Both the position numbers and the translations under genes were made by a program. This document shows positions 52,830-62,936 of a stretch of DNA of 64,000 nucleotides, in pieces. Position 1 is the first letter of the stretch; every line of letters begins with the position of its first letter. This DNA comes from Micromussa lordhowensis (taxonomy: Eukaryota; Cnidaria; Anthozoa; Scleractinia; Lobophylliidae): positions 13,377,135-13,441,134 of the forward strand of contig OZ026600.1 in NCBI GenBank assembly GCA_964020085.1, given 5' to 3'. The notes beneath the pieces were generated by a model. The model was given only the letters and a program-made list of their open reading frames with translations. It ran no database searches and was not told the origin of the DNA.

Positions 52830-54170
52830 ATAATTACTTTATTACAGTTTTTATTGTTAAAGGTTTTAAAAGATTACCTCTTTGCATCCTTTAAAATGAG
52901 ACGCTAGGAAATCAAAGTAAACCAAGGTAATACAAGAGGAAATATTTATTACCAGTTCTTCCTAGAATGCTCATCCCTTCCTTGCTTTACTCCAAATATC
53001 CTGGTCACGAGTGCACTGAACAGTAACATAGACGAGTTGCGCACCTGAGCAATAACAATATTAATGTTAAAATTGTTTTGAACACTTTTACTTTTACCAC
53101 AGAAACATGACAAACAAAATTTATATTAAGCAAAAAAAAATATGTAGGCTCCAATGCAAATTTTTGAATAGTGTCATTGTCAGAGAAAACAAGGCAGGAC
53201 CAAAAGATCCTGGTTGGCCATTCCTCCATCTTTTCACAATATAAGAGATATATGAAAAACAGAAAATCATGACATTTGCCAAGGTAGCCATTCGGCTATC
53301 ACTAGGTCAAGAGTTTGGCCTCTCAAGTGGTCTAAAAGATAACCCAATTTTTTCCGCTATTAGTTGACTGAGATACGTCTTTCACTCTAATACTACAGTT
53401 TTTGTGTGGTCATTGTCAGATCAGTAATAAGCATGACCCAAATTTTAGCCATTCTCAGTAGGTCGTTTTTCAAAACTGGGGTTGTTTTATAAAAGACAGT
53501 TTGTACAACTTTTATTTCAACAATAAAATATCTTTTATTTCAACAATATTATTCACCTCATTTGTTGGCTGAGATATGCCCTTCACGTAAATACTACAGT
53601 TTTTAAGTGTTGCTGAATAATGCCAACAAATTGGTAATGATCAGACCAAAATTTTAGCTATTTTCAGTATGTCATTTTACAAGTGTGGCAGACAAGTTCC
53701 AAAGCAAAACATTTTTTCCTACTGGCTTTTCCATTCCTATGAATATCCCCTTGAGTTAAGTTGGTATCTAAATGCAAACTAGACTATACAATCTTGGTAA
53801 GTCCAATTAAATTTTCAACCAAATATTTCCCACCAAATGTTAAGCATCAGTCCACTTTAACTTTCTGCAATTGCAATCTATGATTCACTAAAAGGAATTG
53901 CTTGGAATAGATGTTTGGGCTACAAAAATGGAATACATAAGAGCATGTTCATGTAAGAACTGACCACTGTGGAAAATGGATTAACTTCATCTTTTTCACA
54001 CAAGACAAGGAACATATACGTGTGAAAAAAATGCCTTTTAATTTTGGCAGATTCAATTTCTTTATTTTTTCTGAACCTTTTTTTGTAGGCACCTCAAAAA
54101 CCACACAAAATTGTAAACTGCAACTACAAATTGCTGGAGTTCTCAAGTATGTTATGGCATAGCTTTTCCG
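52830..54170. other. Unannotated stretch
   Basis: A/T-rich. A loosely repeated phrase (GAGATA(T/C)G(C/T)C then TTCAC(T/G) and TACTACAGTTTTT) occurs at about 53370 and 53570. No gene is supported. Confidence 0.4.
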
Positions 54171-54175
54171 TTGGT

Positions 54176-54568
54176 TTAGACTCCCCAAAAAGTTAAACGC
54201 TTTTTGCTGTAAAAGCAATGCTCTTTCATCCCATCAACACCAAAAGTAAACAACAATTGTAGTAATTTAGTGTCCTTTAATTGATTGAGGCTTAGTTTGT
54301 TAAGGTTTGGTACATCTAGCATTGGGTTAGGTTTTTTAGATTTCTTTGATTTTTTAGACACCCCATTGAGATGATTAATATACCATCGATTATCTTGAAC
54401 CAGTCTACTCAAATCTATATGGTTATCAAATATTAATGATCATATAATAGCCTTTAATTGTTCGTTATTGATACATTCATCATTAATCATGTCTAAAATC
54501 TGCTTAGTTGTGTATAGAGATTTATAATCATGATTGGTATAATTGCTGATATCATGAAATTGATTCAT
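54176..54568 (-). pseudogene. Unrecognised A/T-rich ORF with one internal stop
   Basis: From ATG at 54568 the minus strand reads MNQFHDISNYTNHDYKSLYT, then KQILDMINDECINNEQLKAI, one stop (TGA) about 42 codons in, then NHIDLSRLVQDNRWYINHLN, LNKLSLNQLKDTKLLQLLFT and FGVDGMKEHCF. It has Asn/Lys/Leu-rich composition and coding-like flow, but I do not recognise the family. Its first ~14 codons and upstream flank are part of a 295-bp tandem duplication. It may belong to an A/T-rich mobile element or virus-like insertion; unproven. Confidence 0.35.
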
Positions 54569-55112
54569 ATTAATGTTAGCTGAGATAATATTTTTATTTG
54601 TATTCTATACAATTCTATATACTTTTTTCTTTAAGTAGTTTTATGTGCATTTAAATATGATGAAAAAATTTGAATGATTCCAATCAAGAATTTGTCAAAT
54701 TTTTATAAAAATAATCAATAAATTTAAAAGTCAGCAAATATAATGGAATTTTTCTGCAGTTTTCCCAGGAAAATATTCTCTCGTCTGTATGAACTATCAA
54801 GGGACTCTTGGGAGAGTGATGATCATGATTGGTATAATTGCTGATATCATGAAATTGATTCATATTAATGTTAGTTGAGATAATATTTTTATTTGTATTC
54901 TATCTAATTCTATATACTTTTTTCTTTAAGTAGTTTTATGTGCGTTTAAATATGATGAAAAAATTTGAATGATTCCAATCGAGAATTTGTCAATTTTTTA
55001 TAAAAATATTCAATAAATTTAAAAGTCAGCAAATATAATTGAATTTTTCTGCAGTTTTCCCAGGAAAATATTCTCTCGTCTGTATGAACTATCAAGGGAC
55101 TCTTGGGAGAGT
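54529..55112. repeat. Tandem duplication, 295-bp unit, two copies
   Basis: CATGATTGGTATAATTGCTG at 54529 recurs at 54824. Both copies run through GAAAATATTCTCTCGTCTGT and CTATCAAGGGACTCTTGGGA with only a few differences. Confidence 0.9.
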
Positions 55113-55116
55113 ATTA

Positions 55117-55440
55117 TTAGTTGGCTGTGGCCCAATGAACCGTTTCAGAAACTGCTGCGTTGAAAGAAATTTGTAGACGATCCATATCCTTCCAATTGAC
55201 GGAACAAGTTAATGTCGTGTCGTCAGCATATAGATCAGTATTAGCAGAACTAACATGTAACGGAAGGTCGTTAATGAACAAGATAAACAGTAAAGGGCCC
55301 AAAATGGAGCCCTGAGGTACGCCATGCGGAATACTACATGTAGATGTAGTAGATTCCTTTTCACTCATGGATACAAATTGATGCCTGTCATTGAGATAGG
55401 ATTGAAACCACGATAATAATGTGTTGTCTAAACCAACACA
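55117..55440 (-). pseudogene. CR1/L2-like LINE RT fragment
   Basis: The minus strand reads NTLLSWFQSYLNDRHQFVSM, then GVPQGSILGPLLFILFINDL and DLYADDTTLTC. The catalytic Asp pair is intact, but only about 105 codons remain and a TAG follows HWATAN. Confidence 0.85.
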
Positions 55441-55477
55441 TCATTATCGTGGTTTCAATCCTATCTCAGTGACAGGC
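55385..55477. repeat. Hairpin made from the LINE RT sequence
   Basis: About 40-bp arms: CCTGTCATTGAGATAGGATT ... TGTGTTG and its inverse CAACACA ... AATCCTATCTCAGTGACAGG, separated by TCTAAAC. The left arm is LINE coding sequence read on minus; the right arm is a second, inverted copy of the same bases. Confidence 0.85.
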
Positions 55478-55660
55478 TGTGCTCAAAATGTAAGATTTTA
55501 CCTGGAAGCAATTATGATTATGCAAAGGCTATTTTGCCAGCTTTTTCTTGAACTTGTCGTTGTGATTGCATTTTTGGTTTGTTTTATGCTTTCATTTGAT
55601 TTGTCGTTTTTTCTTGCTTGTCCGTTCTTTTCTTAATTTCCCTTTTTCAGATGTGTTCCA

Positions 55661-55882
55661 GTGTTCAACGGATTAAGACTGGATGACTCAGAGAGGCCAA
55701 TAAATGAGCGTTTCTACTTACTGTCGATCTTTCTAAAGAATCTAGAGTCAAAACTAGGGCATTCCGTGATCAGTTTGGGACATTCTGTGCCAATAATTAT
55801 GTCTGAATTTATGAAAACCGTGTTAAAGACGTTTCACCAAAATAGCGGAATTGTTTTTGGAAAATCGGTCAGATATATATGA
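55661..55882 (+). other. Open frame of unknown nature after a good splice acceptor
   Basis: A pyrimidine tract ending TTTTTCAG (about 55650) precedes a frame reading RLDDSERPINERFYLLSIFL, then LGHSVPIIMSEFMKTVLKTF, closing at 55882. The family is not recognised. It could be an exon of an unlocated gene or chance. Confidence 0.25.
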
Positions 55883-55893
55883 ATACTGGAGTA
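55880..55893. repeat. Direct repeat flanking the hammerhead insertion, left
   Basis: TGAATACTGGAGTA, identical to 56120-56133. Confidence 0.85.
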
Positions 55894-56119
55894 GAATTAG
55901 AAGATATAACGAAGACACAAAATTTCCTGTAACTCCGAGTTTCGTGCTCACGCACTCATCAGACATCACTCATGAGACATCAAGTTTTTGATGAGTGCGT
56001 GAGCACGAAACTCGGAGTTACAGGAAATTTTGTGTCTTCGTTATATCTTCTAATTCAAAGCTCTACACCTTAAAAGTGTATTGAGCACTGTTTAATGGCA
56101 TTAGCCACTTTATTACACG
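55894..56119 (-). mobile_element. 226-bp insertion with 68-bp perfect inverted repeat (Penelope-like LTR type)
   Basis: The arms 55894-55961 and 55989-56056 are exact inverses with a 27-bp spacer, followed by a 63-bp unique tail. The whole lies between 14-bp direct repeats, so it moved as a unit. Penelope-like elements are known to carry hammerhead ribozymes in LTR-like ends, often as inverted pairs, with variable-length target duplications; this fits, but no coding part is present. Confidence 0.7.
55921..55967 (-). ncRNA. Hammerhead ribozyme motif
   Basis: On the minus strand: helix I strand UGU, CUGAUGA (55962-55956), helix II GUGC-GUGA-GCAC (a four-pair stem with a GNRA-type loop), GAAA (55943-55940), a three-pair helix III ACU/AGU with loop CGG, then U as the cleavage base and ACA closing helix I. 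All invariant core bases are present. The mirror copy on the plus strand (from 55988) has UUGAUGA instead of CUGAUGA and should be inactive. Confidence 0.75.
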
Positions 56120-56133
56120 TGAATACTGGAGTA
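56120..56133. repeat. Direct repeat flanking the hammerhead insertion, right
   Basis: TGAATACTGGAGTA, partner of 55880-55893. Confidence 0.85.
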
Positions 56134-57789
56134 TATATCAATTTAACTACCGACACTCTTGGAGAATCAAATCCTTGTTTGATAATAAGAAATGTATGTC
56201 CAAAAAGTGGTTTAAAGCTCAACTTGGTACAATTGAAATCGATATTGGATGTCAATTGACTGATTCTTCTAAATACGGTTATTGATCTGTCATGTAAAGT
56301 TGTTTATGATGATAATTATTGGAAACCATTAAATGATAATTATTTGATACGATTAGAAGAATCACATGATGAAAAGAAGAAGTGATAGAGACATCAAGTT
56401 TTTGACAAAAATTGAAAATTGTTTTTTTGCTATTAATATAATCTAATAATAATTATATGAAGCCATATATTCAATTTTCAAGACTTTTTGCATGTTTTGC
56501 AGACAACACTATTTTCTGAAAAATGTGAAAAAGAATTGTAAAACAATAAAGCATCACAACAACAAAACCGTATATGGCAAGACGACTAAATTGTAATGAG
56601 CACTATATCGAGGCTTTACTAATTTAGTAATTAGTCTTGATTCTTTCTGATTCGCCAATTTGTTACTTAGCAATTATGCCATTAGCTTTAGCACATGAAT
56701 GTATATAGATAGCGTTCGTAGAATATTCCCAGTAGTTCAAGTTACACTTTATTGTGCACAGTACGTGTTGGAAGTGAATTAAGTTTTAAGCTACCCTTGA
56801 CTATTTAGCGTGCAAGCGGGAACCGATGTGCAAGTACAAATGATTTCTATGCTTATTTTCTAGCATAAGTTTGGACGTTTTTGAACCTTTTTAAGTCGCG
56901 GTCTTTATACAACCACCTATTGTTCCAAGTCCAGCACATGAATGTGGTAGTGCCCCAGTTTTCAAAGTTTTCACTTTGTCTTCTTTAGTGACAAATCTTT
57001 GTAGTTTATACTTTTCCGGGCTTAGGTTTCTATTTAGCAGCTTCCTATAAGAATCTCTGGTTATTTTTAAGTCCTTTTCTAGCTTCTAGAAAAGGCAAGC
57101 ACGTTTTAGTCACATCATGCAATTTGCAGCTTTCAAGATTTTAGAGAGTTATCATTTGTTGTTTTGGAACAGTTAGAAGCACGAGTACCTGCTTGGGATC
57201 ATTGATGATTTTAATTGTCTCTACTGAGAAGTTTGGCTATTTTCATACCGCAGTTATGATTGGAATGTTTGCTATTATTTGTGACTCATCATCTTGTAAT
57301 CGGTCGTTATCTAGTAATTAGTTTATTCACTGCATTGTATTTCAGTTTACATTCGACCATCCTCAATTAAATCACCGTCAATCACAGCTGATTTTCCATG
57401 ATCTCTGGCCTTATTCGATTAGTAAAGGATCTCCCACACACTAATCTCATTGTGACAAGTTCTCAAGCAAGTGACAGTTCAGCCCTTCAACAGTTGCCAT
57501 GAACCTGGCCTTACATAAATATTTTTGAAATTTAAGAAACATAAATAAGAGTGTTTTATCAGTGCATGAGTCATTTTATGTCTCCCAGACCTTGTAGAAC
57601 AGTTTGTTTGCCGCACTTTATATTTTTAACACTCAATAGTTAGCTATTTTTATATCTGAGAGACAGGTCTAGAACCGCTAACTCTCATACTACTATTACT
57701 CATGCTAATGGTTGTAGGATACTTTTAATGAAGTTATGTGTTTGTAAAGTTTTTTTGTGCGTGTGTGCAAAAAACAATAAGAATGTGGA
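56134..57789. other. Mostly unannotated A/T-rich DNA
   Basis: 56120-56390 is open in more than one frame (plus: LGESNPCLIIRNVCPKSGLK, then DDNYWKPLNDNYLIRLEESH), with composition like the ORF at 54.2-54.6 kb; I cannot assign it. The rest shows nothing. Confidence 0.35.
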
Positions 57790-57851
57790 AAAAATCTCTT
57801 AAAGAGAAAATCCTTGTCAACCATTCTGGCCAGAATCATAAAAAAGACAAC

Positions 57852-57944
57852 TGTTACAGAACAGTTTGGGGCCACAAATGATAAACAAGCTGCCATCTTG
57901 GTTGTTTGGAACACGGTGTGTTGTTTTCTCTGGCTAATACTACA
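57852..57944 (+). repeat. 5' LTR of gypsy element 2
   Basis: Aligns with the 3' LTR from its tenth base on; the first ~10 bp are missing. Confidence 0.75.
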
Positions 57945-57962
57945 TGATGGCAGCGGCTAGCG
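57945..57962 (+). other. Likely primer-binding site
   Basis: TGATGGCAGCGGCTAGCG lies directly after the 5' LTR, the expected position for tRNA priming. The tRNA is not assigned. Confidence 0.5.
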
Positions 57963-57974
57963 GCCCATAAAATA

Positions 57975-58350
57975 TGGTACCTAAACACGGCAGATTCAGA
58001 AGAAGCTCCAGAAGCAGTTCATCAAAATCAACAAATTCTCTTCCACTCCCGACCAAATTCGAAGGAGCTAGCAAGCTTAACCAAGCTGACCGATGACGGA
58101 AATGGCTTTGATGCTTCGAGCGCTACAGGATTGCTCCAGGCTTCAGAATAAAACGGAACAGGAGCAAGTAGAAACTCTTCTCTATGCTATGCGAGAATGT
58201 CCCGACAATATTGTCAGAACACCATGTGTAAAGGAAGAAACTGCCGAAGTCAGAACAGTGCTCAACAGCTACTTCGCGGCACAATGCAACACCACAGTTG
58301 CGAAAGGGTCCACTTCAACACATGAAAACAAACACCATAGGAATCTGTAG
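57975..58350 (+). pseudogene. gypsy gag-like remnant
   Basis: Pieces TNSLPLPTKFEGASKLNQAD, then RLQNKTEQEQVETLLYAMRE and CPDNIVRT fit the capsid-region phrase of gypsy gag (E-x-Q-V-x-T-L-L-Y-x-M). Frame changes near 58095 and 58345. A Cys/His knuckle follows around 58683-58760 (CGYQNHECRLCPAKHFTCNN), preceded by a stop. Confidence 0.6.
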
Positions 58351-58769
58351 ATACCTTTATTCAAGACCTTTATCACATAGCTGAAGATTGCGAATACAGC
58401 ACATTCAAAGACAAGCTAATTCGCGACAGAGTTGTCATATGAGTCCTCAACAACACTCTTGGATGATTTACAAGCAAAATCAGACCTCACACTCGCAGAT
58501 GCCGTTTGAACAAGTCGCCAAGCCAAAGCAAGAAAACAAAACCATACAGTCATCCGAGGAGAAGAAATGCCTAGCAACACTGATTATGTAAATCAGCCTT
58601 GACCAAGCAATGGTATAAGTAACGATAAAAGCAACGGTAAGAGTGGCCAAACTTCAAAGAAACCACACCCAAAGAGAGAGTGCTTCTGATGCGGCTATCA
58701 GAACCATGAATGTCGATTATGTCCAGCCAAACATTTCACCTGCAACAATTGCTACAAAGTCTACCGCAG

Positions 58770-59244
58770 CAAGAAGCACAGCGCAAACAAAGTACATGAA
58801 GTAGAAGAAGATGATAACAAAGAATACTTCCTTGGCAAAATCAATAGCTCCTCTAAAGGTTATTGGACAACCCAGATAAAAGTGAACGACCATAATACTC
58901 TCTTCAAACTTGACACGGGGGCAGCTTTAACAGTCCTCAGTGTCCATTGGCTTCAAAACATTAGCCTAATGGAGACCTCTCACACCCTTTGTGGCCCTGG
59001 GAATATCTACCTGCCAGTTAAAGGTCAGTTCCATGCAGTGTTAAAATACAGACAAACCAGCATTACTGAGCCTGTCTATGTCCTGCACAATCAAAACAGT
59101 TCACTACTCAGCAGAAAGGCATGGGTTGAACTGGGGCTCCTAATACGTGCTAAGAAGGATGTAAACGAAGTGAATTCTGGACCAACAGATTTTAAGGCAG
59201 AGTTCCCAGCATTCTTCACTACGCCACATCATGCTTTGCACTGA
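58770..59244 (+). pseudogene. gypsy aspartic protease
   Basis: FKLDTGAALTVLS contains the D-T-G-A active-site triplet of retroviral-type proteases. The flanking strands (YWTTQIKVNDHNTLF, and LYHKQ-like LLSRKAWVELGLL at the end) fit the position between gag and RT. The frame is open to 59244. Confidence 0.75.
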
Positions 59245-60081
59245 TGCTAAGCCATTTTGCTTGTACAATCCGAGGAAAATCCCTCATCGTCTGTTACCAA
59301 AGGTGAAACGTCAGATAGAGGCTGTGCTTGAACAAGGTGTCATCTCTTCTGTGACAGCTCCAACTGAATGGTGTGCAGGAAATGCCCCAATGCTCAAACC
59401 TAATGGCAAAGTGCAGATCAGTGTTGACCTAACCGAGCTTAACAAAGCCATCCAGTGGGAATTTCACCCCATGCCTTCAGTTGATGAGCCTCGAGAAGCT
59501 AGGAAACAGCAAGAATATTCTCCAAACTTGATGCCAATAGTGGATTTTGGCAGATACCCCTGGACAAGGAGTCCTGACTGCTTAAACCTTTGTGACACCG
59601 TTTGGATGATATTGCTTCAACATATTACCATTTTGCATAGGCCGGCTCTGCACCAGAAATCTTCCAGTATACTTTGTCCAGAATCCTTGAGGGCCTGGAA
59701 GGGACAATCTGTCAAATGGATATTCTTGTTCATAGCATTGACCAGTCACTGCATGACACACACCTTAGAGCCATTCTTTGTCGCCTACAGGAAGCTGGAC
59801 TAACCCTCAATGACAAGTGTGAATTTTGCAATCCATCCATCAGGTTCCTGGCTCACATCATTGATGGTTCTGGGCTCCATGCTGACCCTCTCAAGATCAG
59901 TGCCATTGCCCAATTCCCGGCACCCTCTGGTGTCAATGGATTGCAACGGTTTATCAGAATAGTAAACCATCTTTGCAAGTTCCTACCAAGATTAGCTGAC
60001 CTCAGTGAACCCCTTCACCAGCTATTGTGCAACGACAGCTACTGGGTGCGGGAAGAACCTCAACAACAGACTTCTAAGTGA
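59231..60081 (+). pseudogene. gypsy reverse transcriptase
   Basis: IPHRLLPKVKRQIEAVLEQG, NAPMLKPNGKVQISVDLTEL, then after a frame change ICQMDILVHSIDQSLHDTHL, LQEAGLTLNDKCEFCNPSIR and FLAHIIDGSGLHADPLKISA. Where YxDD should be, QMDIL is found (about 59713-59727): one Asp is deleted. The LD-LCSGYWQ motif A is scrambled (VDFGRYPWTRS). Dead. Confidence 0.85.
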
Positions 60082-60435
60082 AGCATATGGATGCTATACT
60101 GTCATCAAAAAAGAAGCCGTTGCAGTCACATGGGCCAGTGAGAAGTTTTCAGACTATATGCTTGGGATGCCTTTATTCTTGAGACAGATCATAAGCCACT
60201 CACTACACTCCTAAACTCAACAGAGCTCTCGAAGATGCCTCCCTGCATTTTGTGTTTCTACATCTACTTGAGACTTATTGTCATACACTATGAAGTTCAG
60301 TATGTGCCTAGGAAACACCAAGTAACCGCTGATGCTCTCTCTTGTGCACCTGTTGGCATCCCAGAGCAAGCTGACAACTTGTTTGCAGAAGTAGTAGAGG
60401 CACTTGCAACTCAGACAACAGCCAGTTTACCTTGA
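60060..60435 (+). pseudogene. gypsy RNase H remnant
   Basis: LSEAYGCYTVIKKEAVAVTW and ASEKFSDYMLGMPLF, then YVPRKHQVTADALSCAP. The N-terminal DAS-type strand is deleted, and the ETDHKPL segment is shifted out of frame. Confidence 0.75.
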
Positions 60436-60436
60436 A

Positions 60437-60808
60437 GTGGTAATTACGAATTATTACTCCTAATTTGTAATTTCACGAATTGGACACTCCCCTTGGGGCT
60501 TTTCAGGACCAATTTTACAATATTTCCTCAGGCTATTGGGTGAGATCGGACTTCAGCTTATATAAGGCGCCTCAGGCTGCCGCTATCAGTCCATTTGATC
60601 TCACCCGCCCGACCCATACATGTAGAGATAGACCACAACACCGGGAACTACGTCCCCTACTCTTTTCGACAAGTGCGTGGGTTCTTTAACGTCCCCTGCT
60701 AACCATGCAACACTGAAGATGCAGGAGACGGGGCCTATGGTTTATAGTCCTTATCCGAGAAGACTTGAATGTCTAACCGTTTGAAGATATAATTACAAAG
60801 GCAGCACA

Positions 60809-60849
<41 letters not shown>

Positions 60850-60918
60850 TAGGGCTCGAACCTTCGACCTCCTGCACAGCAGACTGACGCCCTACCAACT
60901 GAGCTAACCAGGCGGCGG
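60437..60918 (-). mobile_element. tRNA-derived SINE
   Basis: The minus-strand head GCCGCCTGGTTAGCTCAGTT has a polymerase III A box (TAGCTCAGTTGG, 60906-60895) and B box (GGTTCGAGCCC, 60862-60852) at tRNA spacing. A ~400-bp body follows, including CAGGGGACGTTAAAGAACCC, and a tail ending GTAATTACCAC. It splits gypsy pol between RNase H and integrase. A short TGAAG on both sides may be the target duplication. Confidence 0.8.
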
Positions 60919-60924
60919 TATGAA

Positions 60925-61680
60925 GACTACACAGGTACATGTATGAAATCCAAGAGGCACAGAAGGTGGATGAAGAATGCAGCCAAGTAAGAGCTTACTG
61001 CTTGCAAGGATGGCCTGCCTATATGCCTCATTGGTCCTCCTTTGCACATACTGGGAAATTAGAGGGCACCTTCCTGTTGTAGATGATTCACTCATGTATG
61101 ACGACTGCCTACTTATCCCAAGGAGTATGAGACTTCAGATCCTTGACTGCATCCATACTGGTCACTTGGGAATCACTAAATGCCCATCCAGGGTCCATAC
61201 ATCAGTCTGGTGACCAAGGCTTTTAAAGCAAATAGAGGACCTTGTTGCCCAGTGCATCACTTGTGCCAAAGATCAACCAACGCCCAAAGAACCACTTATG
61301 TCAGTCTCCTTTCCATCTCGTTCATGGGAAAGAATTGCAACCAATCTGTTTGAGTTGAAAGGGAAAGCCTACCTCATTGTTGTGGACTATTACTACAGGT
61401 GGTTTGAAATTACAGAACTTCACAATGAAACATCCAGGGCTGTTGTTCAAGCACTCAAGGAACTCTTTGCCATCCAAGGCATTCCAGATATAACATCTTA
61501 CAATGGGCCACAGTACAGTGCAGACTCCTTTTGCGAATTTGCAACCAAATATGACAAGTTCACCAAGATACCCCAAGTGAATGGCAAAGTTAAATGAGCA
61601 GTCCACACAGCAAAGTCCATACTCAGAAAGAACGATGATATCTTCAGTGCCCTTCTGACTTACAGGTCAACCCCCCTACA
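60925..61680 (+). pseudogene. gypsy integrase
   Basis: Zinc-binding part HTGHLGITKCPSR ... QIEDLVAQCITCAKDQ, then a core with all three catalytic acids altered: IATNLFELKG (Asn at 61343-61345), TSYNGPQYS (Tyr at 61499-61501) and NGKVK-stop (Lys at 61592-61594). Stops at about 61210 and 61595. Clearly inactive. Confidence 0.85.
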
Positions 61681-61752
61681 GAATGGCCTTTGAACATTTA
61701 TTTATTGATTTGTTGTTTTAGTCTTCCCTCTTATCTTGTGTCTTACTTTTTA

Positions 61753-61761
61753 GGGGGAAGA
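61753..61761 (+). other. Polypurine tract of gypsy element 2
   Basis: GGGGGAAGA directly before the LTR start TGTAGGATT. Confidence 0.65.
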
Positions 61762-61880
61762 TGTAGGATTGTTACATAACAGTTTGCTGTCTCAATGCAT
61801 GCTGGGACCATGTGTAATAAACGAGTTGCCATCTTGGTTGTTTGGAACACGTTCTGTTGTTTTCTCTGAGTAATACTACA
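61762..61880 (+). repeat. 3' LTR of gypsy element 2 (119 bp)
   Basis: Starts TGTAGGATTG and ends AATACTACA, with the usual TGT...ACA termini. AATAAA at about 61815 may serve as a polyadenylation signal. Confidence 0.8.
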
Positions 61881-62425
61881 AAACAAAATTTTTTTTATCA
61901 CAATAACATTTAATACATGTATATGTTCACTATACATGTACATGTATGCCATTTCACCACCCCATTTTTGATTTTTTTTCTTCAAGCCATTGATGCCTGT
62001 GCCACATGTAACTGCCTTTGTTTTACTTCTAATGTCATACCCTTTAACCAAATCTGGCATCACTTAACAATCAATTTTTCTATGGTGCAAATTTAGCATG
62101 TGAAAATGATCAAATGTGCCCTATGTGCCACAATAAAATGTGCAATCAAATGTGCCACTTAATTATAGTCAAGTTGTGCAGGGGGAAAAGATGGTGACAC
62201 TTTTTGCAAGAAACTAAATAGATGATGCTTTTGGAACTACATGAACTTACAATGCTGGCGATATAATACAAATACAAATGTATGTGTGAGCCAGTAGTTA
62301 GCACACACTGTTTCACAACACGCATGTTATGTTATTTGAAAGGACTTGAGAGTTAACCTATTTCTCCGGTCACATGAACTTTCCAATTCATTGCTCGTGT
62401 TAAGGCTGCTTAGATCTTTTCTAAA
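61881..62425. other. Flank with second half of a dispersed repeat
   Basis: 61890-61960 continues the repeat at 32.5 kb. A CAAATGTGCC phrase recurs at 62112-62160. Nothing else. Confidence 0.5.
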
Positions 62426-62427
62426 TA

Positions 62428-62936
62428 TTATACATACATACATACATACATACTTTATTGTAACTCCCTACAAGGGTTTTTCGGTTACAAGGCTATAATG
62501 CTATAATAACTACATAAATAGACAGGGTAATGAATATGCATAAAGATTAATAAAATCTAATAAGAGAGAAAAATAAAAATAAATTAATTAATTAATCAGA
62601 AAAAAGTAGTCTAACAATACTTGTTCTAAAAGTTTTCACGGAGCCTATAGATTTAATATCATCACTTAAGTCGTTCCAGAGCCTAACACCACGGTAGGTG
62701 AAAGAACGCTGACCAGTGGCTCGACGGCATCTTGGAATGTTCAGTTGACTGCATTGTCTAGTATTCCTGGTATGAATTTGAGAACGCAGAGTAAATTTCC
62801 CAACTAAGTAGTCAGGAACAAGTTTATTAACACATTTGAACATCATCACAGCGTCGTTCAAGTAAAGTCTGTCATTAACAGACAGCCACTTCAAGGATTT
62901 GATATAAAGTACTTTTCTTGAAGACACAGATTGCAC
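62428..62936 (-). pseudogene. CR1/L2-like LINE C-terminus with (TATG)n tail
   Basis: The minus strand reads LYIKSLKWLSVNDRLYLNDA, VMMFKCVNKLVPDYLVGKFT, LRSQIHTRNTRQCSQLNIPR and RSFTYRGVRLWNDL, the end of a CR1/L2 ORF2. A UTR (CCCTTGTAGGGAGTTACAATAAAG) and a TATG repeat follow at 62428-62452. RT absent. Confidence 0.85.

Larger units (their letters stand above)
57852..61880 (+). mobile_element. Ty3/gypsy LTR retrotransposon 2, both LTRs present
   Basis: The 5' LTR (57852-57944, slightly truncated) and 3' LTR (61762-61880) share GCCATCTTGGTTGTTTGGAA and end in TACTACA. Between them lie a primer-binding-site-like TGATGGCAGCGGC, decayed gag, protease, RT, RNase H remnant, a SINE insertion, integrase and a polypurine tract. 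Inserted in a dispersed repeat whose uninterrupted copy is at 32.5 kb. Confidence 0.85.

Noticed and set aside
57705..57914. Minus-strand frame into the 5' LTR
   Set aside because: Ends within an LTR and a dispersed repeat; no protein family.
60852..60916. tRNA gene on the minus strand
   Set aside because: A and B boxes are good, but it continues into a long SINE body and sits inside a retrotransposon; treated as the SINE head.
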